Below, in pieces: positions 7,726-16,525 of a stretch of 64,000 bases of DNA. The notes under the pieces were generated by a model. The model ran no database searches and had not been told where the DNA came from. It saw only the letters and a list, made by a program, of their open reading frames with translations. Location of the stretch: the NCBI GenBank assembly GCA_964487745.1, contig CAZASG010000002.1:1-64000 (forward strand). The letters run 5' to 3'. Made by a program: the position numbers and the translations under genes. This DNA is from Desulfolinea sp964487745 (GTDB taxonomy: Bacteria; Chloroflexota; Anaerolineae; Anaerolineales; Villigracilaceae). The stretch's first letter is position 1. Every line of letters begins with the position of its first letter.

Positions 7726-8862
7726 ATGAATAAGAAAGTATTTTTTATCAGTATGTTATTGGCCATCAGCGTCCTTCTCGCAGCCTGTGCTTCAGAGCCT
7801 GCCGCTGTAGAAGCCCCCGTCGTAGAAGAACCTGTAGCTGAAGAACCCGTCGCAGAAGAAGCTGAAGAAGAGCCTGCAGTCGAAGAGTCTGAAGCCCTCA
7901 TGTGGGAAGCTCCTGAAGGCGCATTGGTTTCCATTCCTGTCGCTGAAGCTCCGGTCTTGGATGGTGAAGTTGACGCTCTCTGGGCAGATGCCGAAGCTAT
8001 TACCGCAAAAGTTGCTGGCGGCGCAAATATGGGCACAGGCGAAATGACTATCAAATCTGTTTATACTGAAGATATGGTCTATTTCTACGTAACCTATGCT
8101 GACCCCACCAAAAGCTTCATGCGCTCTCCCTGGGTAAAACAGGAAGATGGCACTTGGTCTATCCTCAAAGACCCCGATGATGTTGGTCATGACAACAACC
8201 TGTACTATGAAGACAAAATGTCCTTCATCTGGAATATTGACAATAGCATCCCCGAATTTGAAACACTTGGTTGTTTCACTGGCTGCCATGCTGGTGAAGA
8301 TGCAGAATTCAAACCTTACGGCAACAAGTACACTGCTGAAGAAGGCCAACTCGCTGATATCTGGCACTGGAAATCCGTCCGCAACCTGAACCAGGTCGAT
8401 GACCAGTATCTTGATCACGTCCGCTACTCAGAAGAAACCCCTGGCGCAGGCCGCCATGGTGACCCCAAAGATGGTGGTGGCTACGTAGCTAACAACAATG
8501 AAGACAAAACCGCTCCCGCATTCATGGGACCCGAAGGATACCCTACTGATGGTTCCCCTGGCTGGATCCTTCAGAGCGAAGCCGTCGAATTTGATGACAG
8601 CCTCTTCGTCGCTGGCGATATGGTTCCCGGCATCGTCAAATCGCAATTCGAAGGCGACCGCGGCGATATCTCCGCCGGATGGGTCTACGTAGACGGCATG
8701 TGGGTGATCGAACTCGGTCGTGCACTGGATACTGGCTCTGACTACGATGTACTGTACACTGACCTCGAAGCAGCATACCACTTTGGCATCGCTATCTTTG
8801 ACAACGCCCAGGTACGTCACGCTTTCCAGAGTGGTGTTAACATCTTCGTCTTCCAACCCTAA
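7726..8862 (+). CDS. Lipoprotein with ethylbenzene dehydrogenase-type heme-binding domain
   Basis: A 378-residue exported lipoprotein. The signal peptide ends in the lipobox LLAAC (Cys21). An acidic, proline-rich linker (repeated VEEPVAEEP) follows, then a ~300-residue domain beginning VLDGEVDALWADAEAI. This resembles the heme-binding gamma subunit fold of ethylbenzene and DMSO-type dehydrogenases (EB_dh family). It has one C-x3-C-H motif (C183FTGC187H188), a spacing I associate with this family, rather than the standard CxxCH. A role in extracytoplasmic electron transfer is likely; the partner is unknown. The ATG at 7726 is fixed by AAGGAG 6 bases upstream. A CRP-type site precedes it and a terminator follows. 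Confidence 0.8.
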   Translation: MNKKVFFISMLLAISVLLAACASEPAAVEAPVVEEPVAEEPVAEEAEEEPAVEESEALMWEAPEGALVSIPVAEAPVLDGEVDALWADAEAITAKVAGGANMGTGEMTIKSVYTEDMVYFYVTYADPTKSFMRSPWVKQEDGTWSILKDPDDVGHDNNLYYEDKMSFIWNIDNSIPEFETLGCFTGCHAGEDAEFKPYGNKYTAEEGQLADIWHWKSVRNLNQVDDQYLDHVRYSEETPGAGRHGDPKDGGGYVANNNEDKTAPAFMGPEGYPTDGSPGWILQSEAVEFDDSLFVAGDMVPGIVKSQFEGDRGDISAGWVYVDGMWVIELGRALDTGSDYDVLYTDLEAAYHFGIAIFDNAQVRHAFQSGVNIFVFQP

Positions 8863-8880
8863 TTACTACGATTGATCTAA

Positions 8881-8912
8881 AAAACAGGGACTGCCTTTGC
8901 AGTCCCTGTTTT
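8881..8912 (+). terminator. Terminator after the heme-type lipoprotein gene
   Basis: A 14-15 bp stem (AAAACAGGGACTGC pairing with GCAGTCCCTGTTTT) with a short loop and a T run. Confidence 0.88.
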
Positions 8913-8923
8913 GATTAACCTGC

Positions 8924-8929
8924 TAAAAT
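8924..8929 (+). promoter_or_regulatory. -10-like box, probably leaderless kinase message
   Basis: TAAAAT ends 9 bases before the kinase ATG at 8939. The gap is the C-rich TATCCCCCTT-type sequence with no ribosome binding site, so transcription would start at about the start codon. Confidence 0.45.
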
Positions 8930-8938
8930 ATCCCCCTT

Positions 8939-10327
8939 ATGTCTATCAACTTTCTCCGAGATTTTTTCTTTCTTAACCGCTCTATAGTTTTATTTATCTA
9001 CGGGCAGGTTTTTTTCATCCTTGGGCTTTCTATTTTCCTGCAATCTCTTCGCTACAGCCGATTAAAACTCGCTCGCTACTTACGCTGGTTAGCTGCTTTT
9101 GGCATCCTACACGGTTTTCACGAATGGGGCATGGTATTCATTCCTATTCAAGAAGCATATATGTCAGAGAAGGCCATCGATTTTCTTCACATATTGCACC
9201 TTGTTTTACTATCACTATCATTTCTATGCTTGCTCAAATTTGGGCTTGAGATGCTGGAGACTAATCACTACATTAATGCCAGCCTATATATTTTACCGAC
9301 CATCTGGACAATCATTTTTATCTATGCTTTTAACACTTATCCAGAAACATCTAGCTGGATGAATATCTCGTCTGTTTGGAGCCGTTATTTGCTGGGGGCT
9401 CCCGGGGCAACAGCGGCTGCAATAGGTCTCTATCAATTCACAAATGAAGCCAAACTGATCAGTGACCAACGTAGCTATCGCATGTTACAGGTTGCAGGCA
9501 TCTCGCTTTTGGCATACGCAATCTTAGGCGGCTTGGTCGTACCCGACGAACCTTTCTTTCCCGCAAACATCCTGAATTACACACTTATCGAATCCTTTTT
9601 AGGGATCCCGATACAAGTTTACCGCTCACTTATTGGTATAGTCTTGGCCTATAGCATGATCCGTGCCATGGAAATTTTCCAAATCGAAGTCGATCAGATG
9701 ATCGAGCAGATGGAGATTTCCACTATTCAGAGTGTTGAACGAGACCGTATCGGACAAGAGATCCATGATGGTGTACTACAGTCCATCTATTCAGCCAGTC
9801 TGATAACAGGATCCCTCACCGGCTTAATGAAAAACGACCCCGTACTCTCTGAGCGTGTTTTGCAAGTGAAAGAGGTGCTCAACCAAGCCATTATTGAATT
9901 ACGTAGCTATATGGTTTCCTTGCGCATCCCCACATTAAAAAACACGCTCAAGAACGAGCTAACACAACTCATTCAACAGCCCCGCTTTACCGGTTTGCTA
10001 AATATATCTCTCAACATACCAGACAAAACGCTCCTTTCCCCTTATCAGGTTAGTCGTTTATTCAGTATCACTCAGGAAGCCTTATCCAATATCGTACGAC
10101 ATGCTCACGCAGAAAATGCACATATTATTTTCGAATCTAACGATAAGTTTTCTCAGCTCTCGATCGTTGATGATGGTGTAGGTTTTGATTTTATCAATAG
10201 CAAACGAGGCTTTGGCTTGCAGACAGTTCATGACCATTCTCAATTATTAGGAGGAGAGCTTTCAATTAACTCCGAACATAATCAGGGGACAACGATCACT
10301 GTCCTATTTAAGGAAAAATCCAAATGA
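8939..10327 (+). CDS. Membrane-bound sensor histidine kinase (HisKA_3 type)
   Basis: A 462-residue sensor kinase. The first ~245 residues form about seven transmembrane helices, resembling 7TM-type sensor regions. A short coiled coil (MIEQMEISTIQSVERDR) leads to the HisKA_3 phospho-acceptor His276 (IGQEIHDGVLQS). The ATPase domain has an N box (ITQEALSNIVRHAHA), a DDGVGFDF motif and RGFGLQTVHDHSQLLGG. It overlaps the regulator gene by 4 bases (ATGA), so the two are translationally coupled. The ligand is unknown; the membrane region makes a lipophilic or membrane-state signal possible. Confidence 0.92.
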   Translation: MSINFLRDFFFLNRSIVLFIYGQVFFILGLSIFLQSLRYSRLKLARYLRWLAAFGILHGFHEWGMVFIPIQEAYMSEKAIDFLHILHLVLLSLSFLCLLKFGLEMLETNHYINASLYILPTIWTIIFIYAFNTYPETSSWMNISSVWSRYLLGAPGATAAAIGLYQFTNEAKLISDQRSYRMLQVAGISLLAYAILGGLVVPDEPFFPANILNYTLIESFLGIPIQVYRSLIGIVLAYSMIRAMEIFQIEVDQMIEQMEISTIQSVERDRIGQEIHDGVLQSIYSASLITGSLTGLMKNDPVLSERVLQVKEVLNQAIIELRSYMVSLRIPTLKNTLKNELTQLIQQPRFTGLLNISLNIPDKTLLSPYQVSRLFSITQEALSNIVRHAHAENAHIIFESNDKFSQLSIVDDGVGFDFINSKRGFGLQTVHDHSQLLGGELSINSEHNQGTTITVLFKEKSK

Positions 10328-10971
10328 CAACATTAAAAGTATTACTTGTTGATGATCACGAAGTCGTTCGTAAAGGGCTAAAATATGTCCTTGATGACCT
10401 TGAAGACTTCAGTTTGATCGGGGAAGCCAGCAGCGCCCAAACCGCGATCATCATGACCCAGGAACTAAATCCCGATATAGTCATTCTGGATATTCGCATG
10501 CCCGGTGGCAGTGGTCTTGATGCATGTCGAACGATTCACGAAGGTCACCCTGATATAAAAATCATCATTCTCACATCCTATGCCGATGACGAATCTATTG
10601 CAGAGGCGATCGAAGCCGGCGCAGTCGGATATATACTCAAAGATGGCAGCACTGACGAGCTTGTCCGCGCACTAACGGCCATCAAAAATGGAGAAGCTGC
10701 CCTCGACCCCGCGATCACCCGCAAAGTGCTAAATATGATGCAGCAAAAATCAACGCAAGCGCATCCATTCGAAGACCTAAGCGAACGCGAAATGGAAGTT
10801 CTTCATTTAATCGCACAAGGAAAAACAAATGCCATCATCGCGAGTGAGCTTATCCTCAGTGAAAAAACGATTCGAAATTATATAAGCAGTGTTTTTCTAA
10901 AACTGAATCTCAGCAACCGCGTTGAAGCCGCGATCTACGCGGTCCAAAACCATATCGAAGACTATAGATAA
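10324..10971 (+). CDS. NarL/LuxR-family response regulator
   Basis: A 215-residue regulator whose receiver domain has VDDHE, phospho-acceptor Asp56 (VILDIRMPGG) and the lysine in YILKDG. A LuxR-type helix-turn-helix follows at ~150-210 (LSEREMEVLHLIAQGKTN, then SEKTIRNYISSVFLKL). It is the cognate regulator of the kinase it overlaps by 4 bases. A terminator follows its stop. Confidence 0.94.
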   Translation: MTTLKVLLVDDHEVVRKGLKYVLDDLEDFSLIGEASSAQTAIIMTQELNPDIVILDIRMPGGSGLDACRTIHEGHPDIKIIILTSYADDESIAEAIEAGAVGYILKDGSTDELVRALTAIKNGEAALDPAITRKVLNMMQQKSTQAHPFEDLSEREMEVLHLIAQGKTNAIIASELILSEKTIRNYISSVFLKLNLSNRVEAAIYAVQNHIEDYR

Positions 10972-10987
10972 CATAAATATTCCCAAC

Positions 10988-11023
10988 AAAATCACCCACA
11001 TTTCAATATGTCGGGTGATTTTT
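10988..11023 (+). terminator. Terminator after the second kinase/regulator pair
   Basis: A 10-bp stem (AAAATCACCC with GGGTGATTTT) with a ~15-base loop and a following T run. Confidence 0.75.
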
Positions 11024-11042
11024 ATATCCTTTCTCCCTGCGT

Positions 11043-11048
11043 TATAAT
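11043..11048 (+). promoter_or_regulatory. -10 box of a probably leaderless glycosyltransferase promoter
   Basis: A perfect TATAAT ends 11 bases before the ATG at 11060, with no Shine-Dalgarno sequence between them. This is the likely promoter of the downstream surface-glycan gene cluster. Confidence 0.5.
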
Positions 11049-11059
11049 CTAGCCCGCTT

Positions 11060-12214
11060 ATGAAGATACTAACCGTCCTTACCTATTACCGCCCCCATAC
11101 CTCGGGGCTGACTATTTATGCAGAACGATTGGCGAAAGCCTTCGTCGCTCGTGGTCATGAAGTGACCGTGATGACCACCCAATTCGAGAAGGATCTGCCG
11201 CGCGAAGAGATCGTCGACGGCGTGCGGATCGTGCGTGTGCCGGTCGCCTTCCGCGTGAGCAAAGGCGTCATCGCGCCCACATTCGGCTTGGTTGCCACCA
11301 AACTGGTTTGGGAACACGACGTCGTCCAGTTGCACCTACCCCAGTTCGACGCGCCGGGCGTTGCTTTCCGCGGACGCCTTTTCGGCAAACCCTCGGTGCT
11401 GACTTACCACTGCGACCTCGACATGCCCCCGGGCTTTTTCAACAAGATCGTCAACAGCGTCGTCCACTTCCAAAATAATTTGGCGGGGATTTTGGCAAAT
11501 CGTATTGTGACCTACACCCAAGACTACGCCGATCACTCTACTTATCTCTCACGTTATAAAGAGAAACTACGCACCTTCCTTCCACCTGTTGTCCTGCCCG
11601 AAGTTGATGACGGAGTCGTCACATCTTTCGCCAAAGAACACAAAGTAGCCGAGCGTCGCCCCGTCATCGGGATGGCGACCCGTTTCGCTGCCGAAAAGGG
11701 CGTCGAAATTCTGCTCGATGCCATGCCAGCTATCCTCGAGAAACACCCGAATGCACAGGTACTCTTCGCAGGACAATATCAGGAAGTCTTCAGCGAGCAA
11801 GCCTACGCCGACCGCCTGATGCCGCGCATCAAGGAGTATGAAGAAGCTGGTCATTGGACCTTCCTCGGCATCCTCAATCCTGCCGAGATGGCAGCTTTTT
11901 ATCCCGCTCTCGATGCGCTCGTTGTCCCCTCGCTCAACTCGACCGAAGCCTTCGGCCTCGTTCAGATCGAAGCGATGCTCAACAATGTTCCCTGCGTGGC
12001 TTCGGCCTTGCCCGGCGTTCGCCAACCTGTGCAGATGCACGATATGGGCGAAGTCGCTGCGATCGGTTCTGCCGACGAGCTGGCTGATGGGTTGCTAAAG
12101 ATCTTCGCGGATAAAGAGAAATATCGCTGCGATACTGCCGCCCTCGCGCAGACGTATGATCCCGATAGTGTGGCGATTGAGTATGAGAAGATGTTTGCGG
12201 AATTGATGGGGTAG
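11060..12214 (+). CDS. GT-B glycosyltransferase (family 1/4 type)
   Basis: A 384-residue GT-B-fold glycosyltransferase that transfers a sugar from an activated donor to a lipid or polymer acceptor. The N-terminal Rossmann domain starts MKILTVLTYYRPHTSGLTIY (the substrate-facing glycine loop). The C-terminal domain has the donor-site E-x7-E region within NSTEAFGLVQIEAMLNNVPC, typical of GT4. There are no transmembrane helices. It starts a plus-strand cluster of methyltransferases and membrane glycosyltransferase-like genes, consistent with surface glycan or glycolipid synthesis. Its stop codon lies inside a 28-bp palindrome. Confidence 0.88.
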   Translation: MKILTVLTYYRPHTSGLTIYAERLAKAFVARGHEVTVMTTQFEKDLPREEIVDGVRIVRVPVAFRVSKGVIAPTFGLVATKLVWEHDVVQLHLPQFDAPGVAFRGRLFGKPSVLTYHCDLDMPPGFFNKIVNSVVHFQNNLAGILANRIVTYTQDYADHSTYLSRYKEKLRTFLPPVVLPEVDDGVVTSFAKEHKVAERRPVIGMATRFAAEKGVEILLDAMPAILEKHPNAQVLFAGQYQEVFSEQAYADRLMPRIKEYEEAGHWTFLGILNPAEMAAFYPALDALVVPSLNSTEAFGLVQIEAMLNNVPCVASALPGVRQPVQMHDMGEVAAIGSADELADGLLKIFADKEKYRCDTAALAQTYDPDSVAIEYEKMFAELMG

Positions 12215-12238
12215 GGGCGAACGGCCGTTCGCCCCTAC
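12211..12238. repeat. 28-bp perfect palindrome at the end of the glycosyltransferase gene
   Basis: A perfect 28-bp palindrome (outer arms GTAGGGGCGAACG, centre GC) that includes the TAG stop of the preceding gene. It resembles short dispersed palindromes of the GGGGCGAACGGCCGTTCGCCCC kind. It could fold into a strong hairpin protecting the 3' end of the upstream message but has no T run. Confidence 0.7.
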
Positions 12239-12245
12239 GACAAAT

Positions 12246-13028
12246 ATGAAAGATTTTCTATTCGCCCACCTCCGCGACCTCCCCTACTTCCGCGCTCTCG
12301 TGCGGGCAGTGGAATCGGCCTATTACCAAGACCTCGACCTACCATCACCGACTCTCGACGTGGGCTGTGGCGATGGTCATTTCACGCAACTGACTTTCGA
12401 GCGCAAACTCGATGTCGGTCTCGACCCTTGGCATGGTCCCATCCACGAGGCGGGGACGCGCGATGTGTACGAATTGCTCATTGAAGGCGATGCTGCGCAG
12501 AGTCCTTTCCCGGACGGGCATTTTGCATCTGCGTTGAGCAACTCGGTACTCGAGCATATTCCCCACATCGATGATGTTTTAACGGAAACAAGCCGAACGC
12601 TACGTGCGGGCGCGCCTTTTGTCTTCTGTGTCCCCAACGAACGCTATTTATCCGAGCTTGATATTCCGCGCCGCCTGCGACAAATCGGTTTGAAAAAAAT
12701 CGCCGACTGGTACACAGAGTGGTTCCGTTTTATCTCCCGTGTAGAGCACGCAGATGGTCCCGAAGTTTGGGAAAAGCGCTTGAACGAGGCCGGTTTTGAG
12801 TTGGAACGCTGGTGGCACTACTTCTCGCCGCAAGCCATGCGAGTGTTAGAATGGGGCCACTATTTTGGGCTGCCCTCACTGATCGTACATGTTGTCACCC
12901 GCAAATGGCTGCTCGTGCCCGAGCGTTGGAACTTGTGGCTGACCGAGAAATTTGTGCGCCCCTATGCCTCGCCAGAACCTGTCGATGACGGCACCTTTAC
13001 CTTTTATATCGCTCGCAAAAAGAATTGA
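12246..13028 (+). CDS. Class I SAM-dependent methyltransferase
   Basis: A 260-residue methyltransferase. Motif I is LDVGCGDGHFTQL (~37-49), the acidic residue of motif II follows in VGLDPW, and motif IV-like SNSVLEHIPHID leads to the UbiE/Methyltransf_11 pattern. The substrate is unknown; the neighbours suggest a surface sugar or lipid. It starts 8 bases after the palindrome and has no obvious ribosome binding site. Confidence 0.85.
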   Translation: MKDFLFAHLRDLPYFRALVRAVESAYYQDLDLPSPTLDVGCGDGHFTQLTFERKLDVGLDPWHGPIHEAGTRDVYELLIEGDAAQSPFPDGHFASALSNSVLEHIPHIDDVLTETSRTLRAGAPFVFCVPNERYLSELDIPRRLRQIGLKKIADWYTEWFRFISRVEHADGPEVWEKRLNEAGFELERWWHYFSPQAMRVLEWGHYFGLPSLIVHVVTRKWLLVPERWNLWLTEKFVRPYASPEPVDDGTFTFYIARKKN

Positions 13029-13034
13029 GAAATT

Positions 13035-13547
13035 ATGTCTACTGCGCTATTGGTTATTGATGTCCAGATGGGCATGTTCGATGAAGAAGATCCCGTTTTT
13101 CAGGGCGATGTTTTGCTGGAAATTTTACAGGGTTTGATCAGCCACGCCCGTAAAGCAGATGTGCCTGTTATTTATGTGCAGCATAACGATAGCCAATTTG
13201 TTGCTGGCGAACGGGACTGGGAAATTCACCCTAGCATTGCTCCGCAAGATGGTGAGCTGATCATCCAAAAACACACCCCTGATTCTTTCAACGAAACCGA
13301 CCTTGGCGATGAACTCGGCGAAATGGGTATTACCAAGCTCATTATCACGGGCATCCAAACCGAATATTGTGTCGACACCACCAGTCGCCGTGCGTTCAGC
13401 CTTGGCTATGATGTGACGCTCGTCGAAGAAGGACATAGCACCTGGGATAACCGTCATCTCAGCGCCGAGCAGGTCATTGCACATCACAACAGCACGCTTG
13501 ATGGCTGGGCCGTGGCTGTTAAACCGGCTGCAGAAATTCAATTTTGA
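13035..13547 (+). CDS. Isochorismatase-family cysteine hydrolase
   Basis: A 170-residue isochorismatase-like hydrolase. The catalytic triad is recognizable as Asp9 (LLVIDVQMGMF), Lys79 (IIQKHTPDSF) and Cys112 (TGIQTEYCVDTTSR), with the usual cis-peptide region before the cysteine. An intact cysteine favours a hydrolase acting on amides, such as a nicotinamidase-like or ureidoacrylate-type substrate, over true isochorismatase; the exact substrate cannot be told. It follows the methyltransferase by 6 bases. Confidence 0.88.
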   Translation: MSTALLVIDVQMGMFDEEDPVFQGDVLLEILQGLISHARKADVPVIYVQHNDSQFVAGERDWEIHPSIAPQDGELIIQKHTPDSFNETDLGDELGEMGITKLIITGIQTEYCVDTTSRRAFSLGYDVTLVEEGHSTWDNRHLSAEQVIAHHNSTLDGWAVAVKPAAEIQF

Positions 13548-13553
13548 TAACGA

Positions 13554-13655
13554 TGTCACTGCGAGGAGGGCATTAGCCCGACGCGGCAGTCTCTTTTATT
13601 GTCGAGGAGATTGCTTACCCTAAAAGGGTACAAGATCGCTCTGCTCGCAATGACA
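13554..13655. repeat. Dispersed inverted-repeat element (TGTCAnTGCGAG family), copy 1
   Basis: About 102 bases bounded by imperfect inverted ends: TGTCACTGCGAG on the left and the complement of TGTCATTGCGAG on the right. The interior contains GCGGCAGTCTC and GAGATTGC segments shared with the copy at 24969-25061. It looks like a non-coding MITE or REP-type element. Its right end runs into a possible start codon of the next methyltransferase gene. Confidence 0.6.
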
Positions 13656-14390
13656 AAACAAAAAATGACTCACAACGACTCTTTCGATAAAGACTACTTC
13701 TCCACCAACACCTACGAAAACGTGTCCTTCACCAAGTACAGCATGTACTGGTGGTCGAACCGTTTCAACGCCATCCTTGCCCGTCGCTACGGGAAGCAGG
13801 GCACGCGCCTGCTTGAGATCGGCTCGGGGATGGGGCATCTGATCGGCTCGCTGGAACCGCAGTTTGAGACTGTCGCTCTGGATGTCAATCATTGGGCGCT
13901 ACTCCAATCGCGTGATGTGGCGCAAAATACGGGATTAAACGTCGGCTCTGCGGAACGGCTCCCCTTTGCAGATGGGAGCTTCGGCGTGGTTATCATCAAA
14001 CACGTGGTCGAACACCTGCGTGACCCTGAGCTTGCTGTCTCCGAATTGAGCCGTGTACTCGCCCCGGGCGGGATTCTGCTACTCGCCACCCCAAATTTGG
14101 GATCGTTGCTCAAGCCCCTCAAGGGCGACGCGTGGATCGGCTACCAAGACCCCACCCACATCGCCCTCAAGCCCCCCGCCGAATGGCTCAACCTGATCGA
14201 AGGCGCGGACATGAAACTCCGCAAAGTCTTCTCCGACGGCTTCTGGGATGTGCCTTATATGCCCGTCATCCCGCCGATGCTGCAAAAACTGGCGTTCGGT
14301 TCGCTGGGCGGCTTTCAAGCCATCATCGGTTTCCCCTTCCTGCCGATGCGCTGGGGCGAGAGCATTCTTGTCATAGCTGAAAAACAGTAA
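13650..14390 (+). CDS. SAM-dependent methyltransferase (Methyltransf_11 type)
   Basis: A 246-residue methyltransferase with motif I RLLEIGSGMGHLIGSL, motif II VALDVN, and the post-motif regions LPFADGSFGVVIIKHVVEHL and RVLAPGGILLLATPN. The start is uncertain. The ATG at 13650 forms part of the right end of a dispersed repeat; an ATG at 13665 would avoid it, and neither has a ribosome binding site. It probably acts on a sugar or lipid in the surrounding surface-polymer cluster. Confidence 0.8.
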   Translation: MTKQKMTHNDSFDKDYFSTNTYENVSFTKYSMYWWSNRFNAILARRYGKQGTRLLEIGSGMGHLIGSLEPQFETVALDVNHWALLQSRDVAQNTGLNVGSAERLPFADGSFGVVIIKHVVEHLRDPELAVSELSRVLAPGGILLLATPNLGSLLKPLKGDAWIGYQDPTHIALKPPAEWLNLIEGADMKLRKVFSDGFWDVPYMPVIPPMLQKLAFGSLGGFQAIIGFPFLPMRWGESILVIAEKQ

Positions 14391-14420
14391 GTGTTTTCAT
14401 TTCATAACATCTAAATTCTT

Positions 14421-16523
14421 ATGTCAGAACTAAACGAACCTAGTGTCCTTGATTACCTTAAATATAAATTGGGAATGATCGATTCCCTCGACCTCCCTGA
14501 TGAAAACACTTCTAATGTTGCGGAAATCAAGGAAGAAGTCACCGTCATCGAAGAAGCTGAACCTTCAAACCTTCATCATTCAAACGTTGAAACGAAACCC
14601 TTCCCCTGGCTTTCGCTCTTTGCCCTCTTCGCAGCTCTGACCGGGCAGTTTATCTTTGACAGCATCAAAGATATGGCTGTGGTAGGTATCTTTTTTTATT
14701 TAATCGCTTTTGCGCTTGTGATCCTCGCCCGCCGAAAAAACGAGTGGACGCTGCCTAATACCCGCACTGAAAATCTTTTTAGTGATTTCGATCAAACTGT
14801 TCGCCCCATTCCTTTCGTCGCAGGCATCTTTTTCGCCATCTTGGCATTCATCACCTTTGGCGCATTTCCCGGTACAACATTACAAGACAATCAATTTACA
14901 TTTCTAAATACGTCCTTATGGCTGATCGCGCTCTTTTTGCTTGTGCGCGCTTTTTGGCTATCTGAAGAGAAAAGACCTCGTCAGCGTTTCACTTTCTCCA
15001 ATTGGACGGTACTTGTTCTCATCGCCAGCGGCATTATCCTCTTCTTCCGACTTTATCAAACTGGCACAGTCCCCGCCGAGCCCTTCAGCGATCACGCCGA
15101 GAAAATCATCGATGTCTACGAACTTTCGGAAGGTGATCTTCGCATCTTCTTCCCGCGCAATACAGGACGAGAAGCCCTTCAAATGTATTGGACAGTCTTC
15201 GTCGCTAAAGTCTTTGGGACAGGCTTTTCCTATTTAAGTCTCAAACTTGGGACGGCTTTGCTTGGCTTACTCACACTCCCTTATGTTTATTTGCTGGGCA
15301 AGGAAGTTGCTAACAAGCGCGCCGGGCTGATCGCCTTTTTCCTCTTTGGCATCGCCTATTGGCCCAACGTCATCAGCCGTGTGGGTTTGCGCTTCCCGCT
15401 CTATCCACTTTTTGTAGCACCGACCCTCTTTTATCTGCTGCGCGGTATTCGCCGTCAAAGCCGCAACGATTTCATTCTGGCAGGGCTTTTCCTCGGGCTG
15501 GGCGCGCATGGCTATAGCCCCTTCCGCATCATGCCTTTTGTGGTGCTTGTCGCCATTGGGCTTTATCTACTACATAAACAGTCGCAGGGCGTCCGCCAAC
15601 AGGCGGTTACGCAACTCGTGATATTAGCCTTTGTTTCACTAATTGTTTTCCTCCCACTGGGACGTTATGCCCTCACCAACCCCGAAGGTTTTTCGTACCG
15701 TGCCTTCTCCCGTCTTGGCGGCGAGACCGAGAATGCCTTTGGCATTTTTCTGACCAATTTCATCGACGGGCTGGCAATGTTCAACTGGGATAATGGTGAG
15801 ATCTGGGTCCATTCGGTGACGGGACGCCCTGCTTTGGGTGTGGTCAGCGCCGCATTATTTTTGATCGGTATCCTATTCTTGATTCTACGCTACGCACGGA
15901 CGCGTCACTGGCTGGACTTGTTCTTGCTTCTATCCATTCCGCTTTTGCAACTACCCTCGACATTGTCCATTGCCTTCCCCGAAGAGAATCCGGCGTTGAA
16001 CCGCGCTGGAGGCGCGGCGGTGGTGGTATTCGTCGTCGTCGCACTGGCATTTGATGGGCTGCTAACAAGCCTAAGGTCGAGTGCGAAGCGGGGTTCCGCA
16101 TCCGCCTGGGTAGTAACGGGGCTCCTCCTCCTGTTTTCGATGGGACAAAATTATGATCTCGTCTTCGATCAATATGCGTCGCAGTTCAAACTCGGCGCGT
16201 GGAATTCTTCGGAGATGGGGCAGATCATCCAGGAATTTGATGAAATGTATGGGCAGACCGACACGGTTTGGATCGTGCCTTTTGCCCATTGGGTTGATAC
16301 GCGTCTGCCCGGTGTTTGGGCTGGTGTGCCAAACCGCGATTTTGCCCTTTGGCAGTATGAGCTTTCGAACAGCCTGGCCTACCCCGAACCAAAACTCTTT
16401 ATGCTCAAGCCCGAGGATACGGGTTCACTGGCAGAGTTGCAGCGACTTTATCCGCAGGGCACGTTGACACGTTTCACGTCAGATGTCGGTGGGCATGATT
16501 TCTTGATTTTTAATGTGCGGTAG
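14421..16523 (+). CDS. GT39-like (ArnT/PMT-type) membrane glycosyltransferase
   Basis: A 700-residue integral membrane protein. After a ~70-residue soluble N-terminus there are about a dozen transmembrane helices. The first extracytoplasmic loop region contains AEPFSDHAEKIIDV, resembling the acidic loop of GT39-family dolichyl/undecaprenyl-phosphosugar-dependent mannosyl- or aminoarabinosyltransferases. The luminal-type motif REALQMYW and NRAGLIAFFLFGIAYWPNVI also fit this fold. It probably transfers a lipid-linked sugar on the outer membrane face. Residues ~45-60 (EAEPSNLHHSNVETKPFP) are encoded by CTTCAAAC-type repeat sequence. The start has no ribosome binding site. Confidence 0.72.
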   Translation: MSELNEPSVLDYLKYKLGMIDSLDLPDENTSNVAEIKEEVTVIEEAEPSNLHHSNVETKPFPWLSLFALFAALTGQFIFDSIKDMAVVGIFFYLIAFALVILARRKNEWTLPNTRTENLFSDFDQTVRPIPFVAGIFFAILAFITFGAFPGTTLQDNQFTFLNTSLWLIALFLLVRAFWLSEEKRPRQRFTFSNWTVLVLIASGIILFFRLYQTGTVPAEPFSDHAEKIIDVYELSEGDLRIFFPRNTGREALQMYWTVFVAKVFGTGFSYLSLKLGTALLGLLTLPYVYLLGKEVANKRAGLIAFFLFGIAYWPNVISRVGLRFPLYPLFVAPTLFYLLRGIRRQSRNDFILAGLFLGLGAHGYSPFRIMPFVVLVAIGLYLLHKQSQGVRQQAVTQLVILAFVSLIVFLPLGRYALTNPEGFSYRAFSRLGGETENAFGIFLTNFIDGLAMFNWDNGEIWVHSVTGRPALGVVSAALFLIGILFLILRYARTRHWLDLFLLLSIPLLQLPSTLSIAFPEENPALNRAGGAAVVVFVVVALAFDGLLTSLRSSAKRGSASAWVVTGLLLLFSMGQNYDLVFDQYASQFKLGAWNSSEMGQIIQEFDEMYGQTDTVWIVPFAHWVDTRLPGVWAGVPNRDFALWQYELSNSLAYPEPKLFMLKPEDTGSLAELQRLYPQGTLTRFTSDVGGHDFLIFNVR

Positions 16524-16525
16524 TG

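Noticed and set aside
7792..8418. Minus-strand open frame opposite the heme-type lipoprotein
   Set aside because: Composed of Phe/Asp-rich antisense codons, with no ribosome binding site and no family signature.
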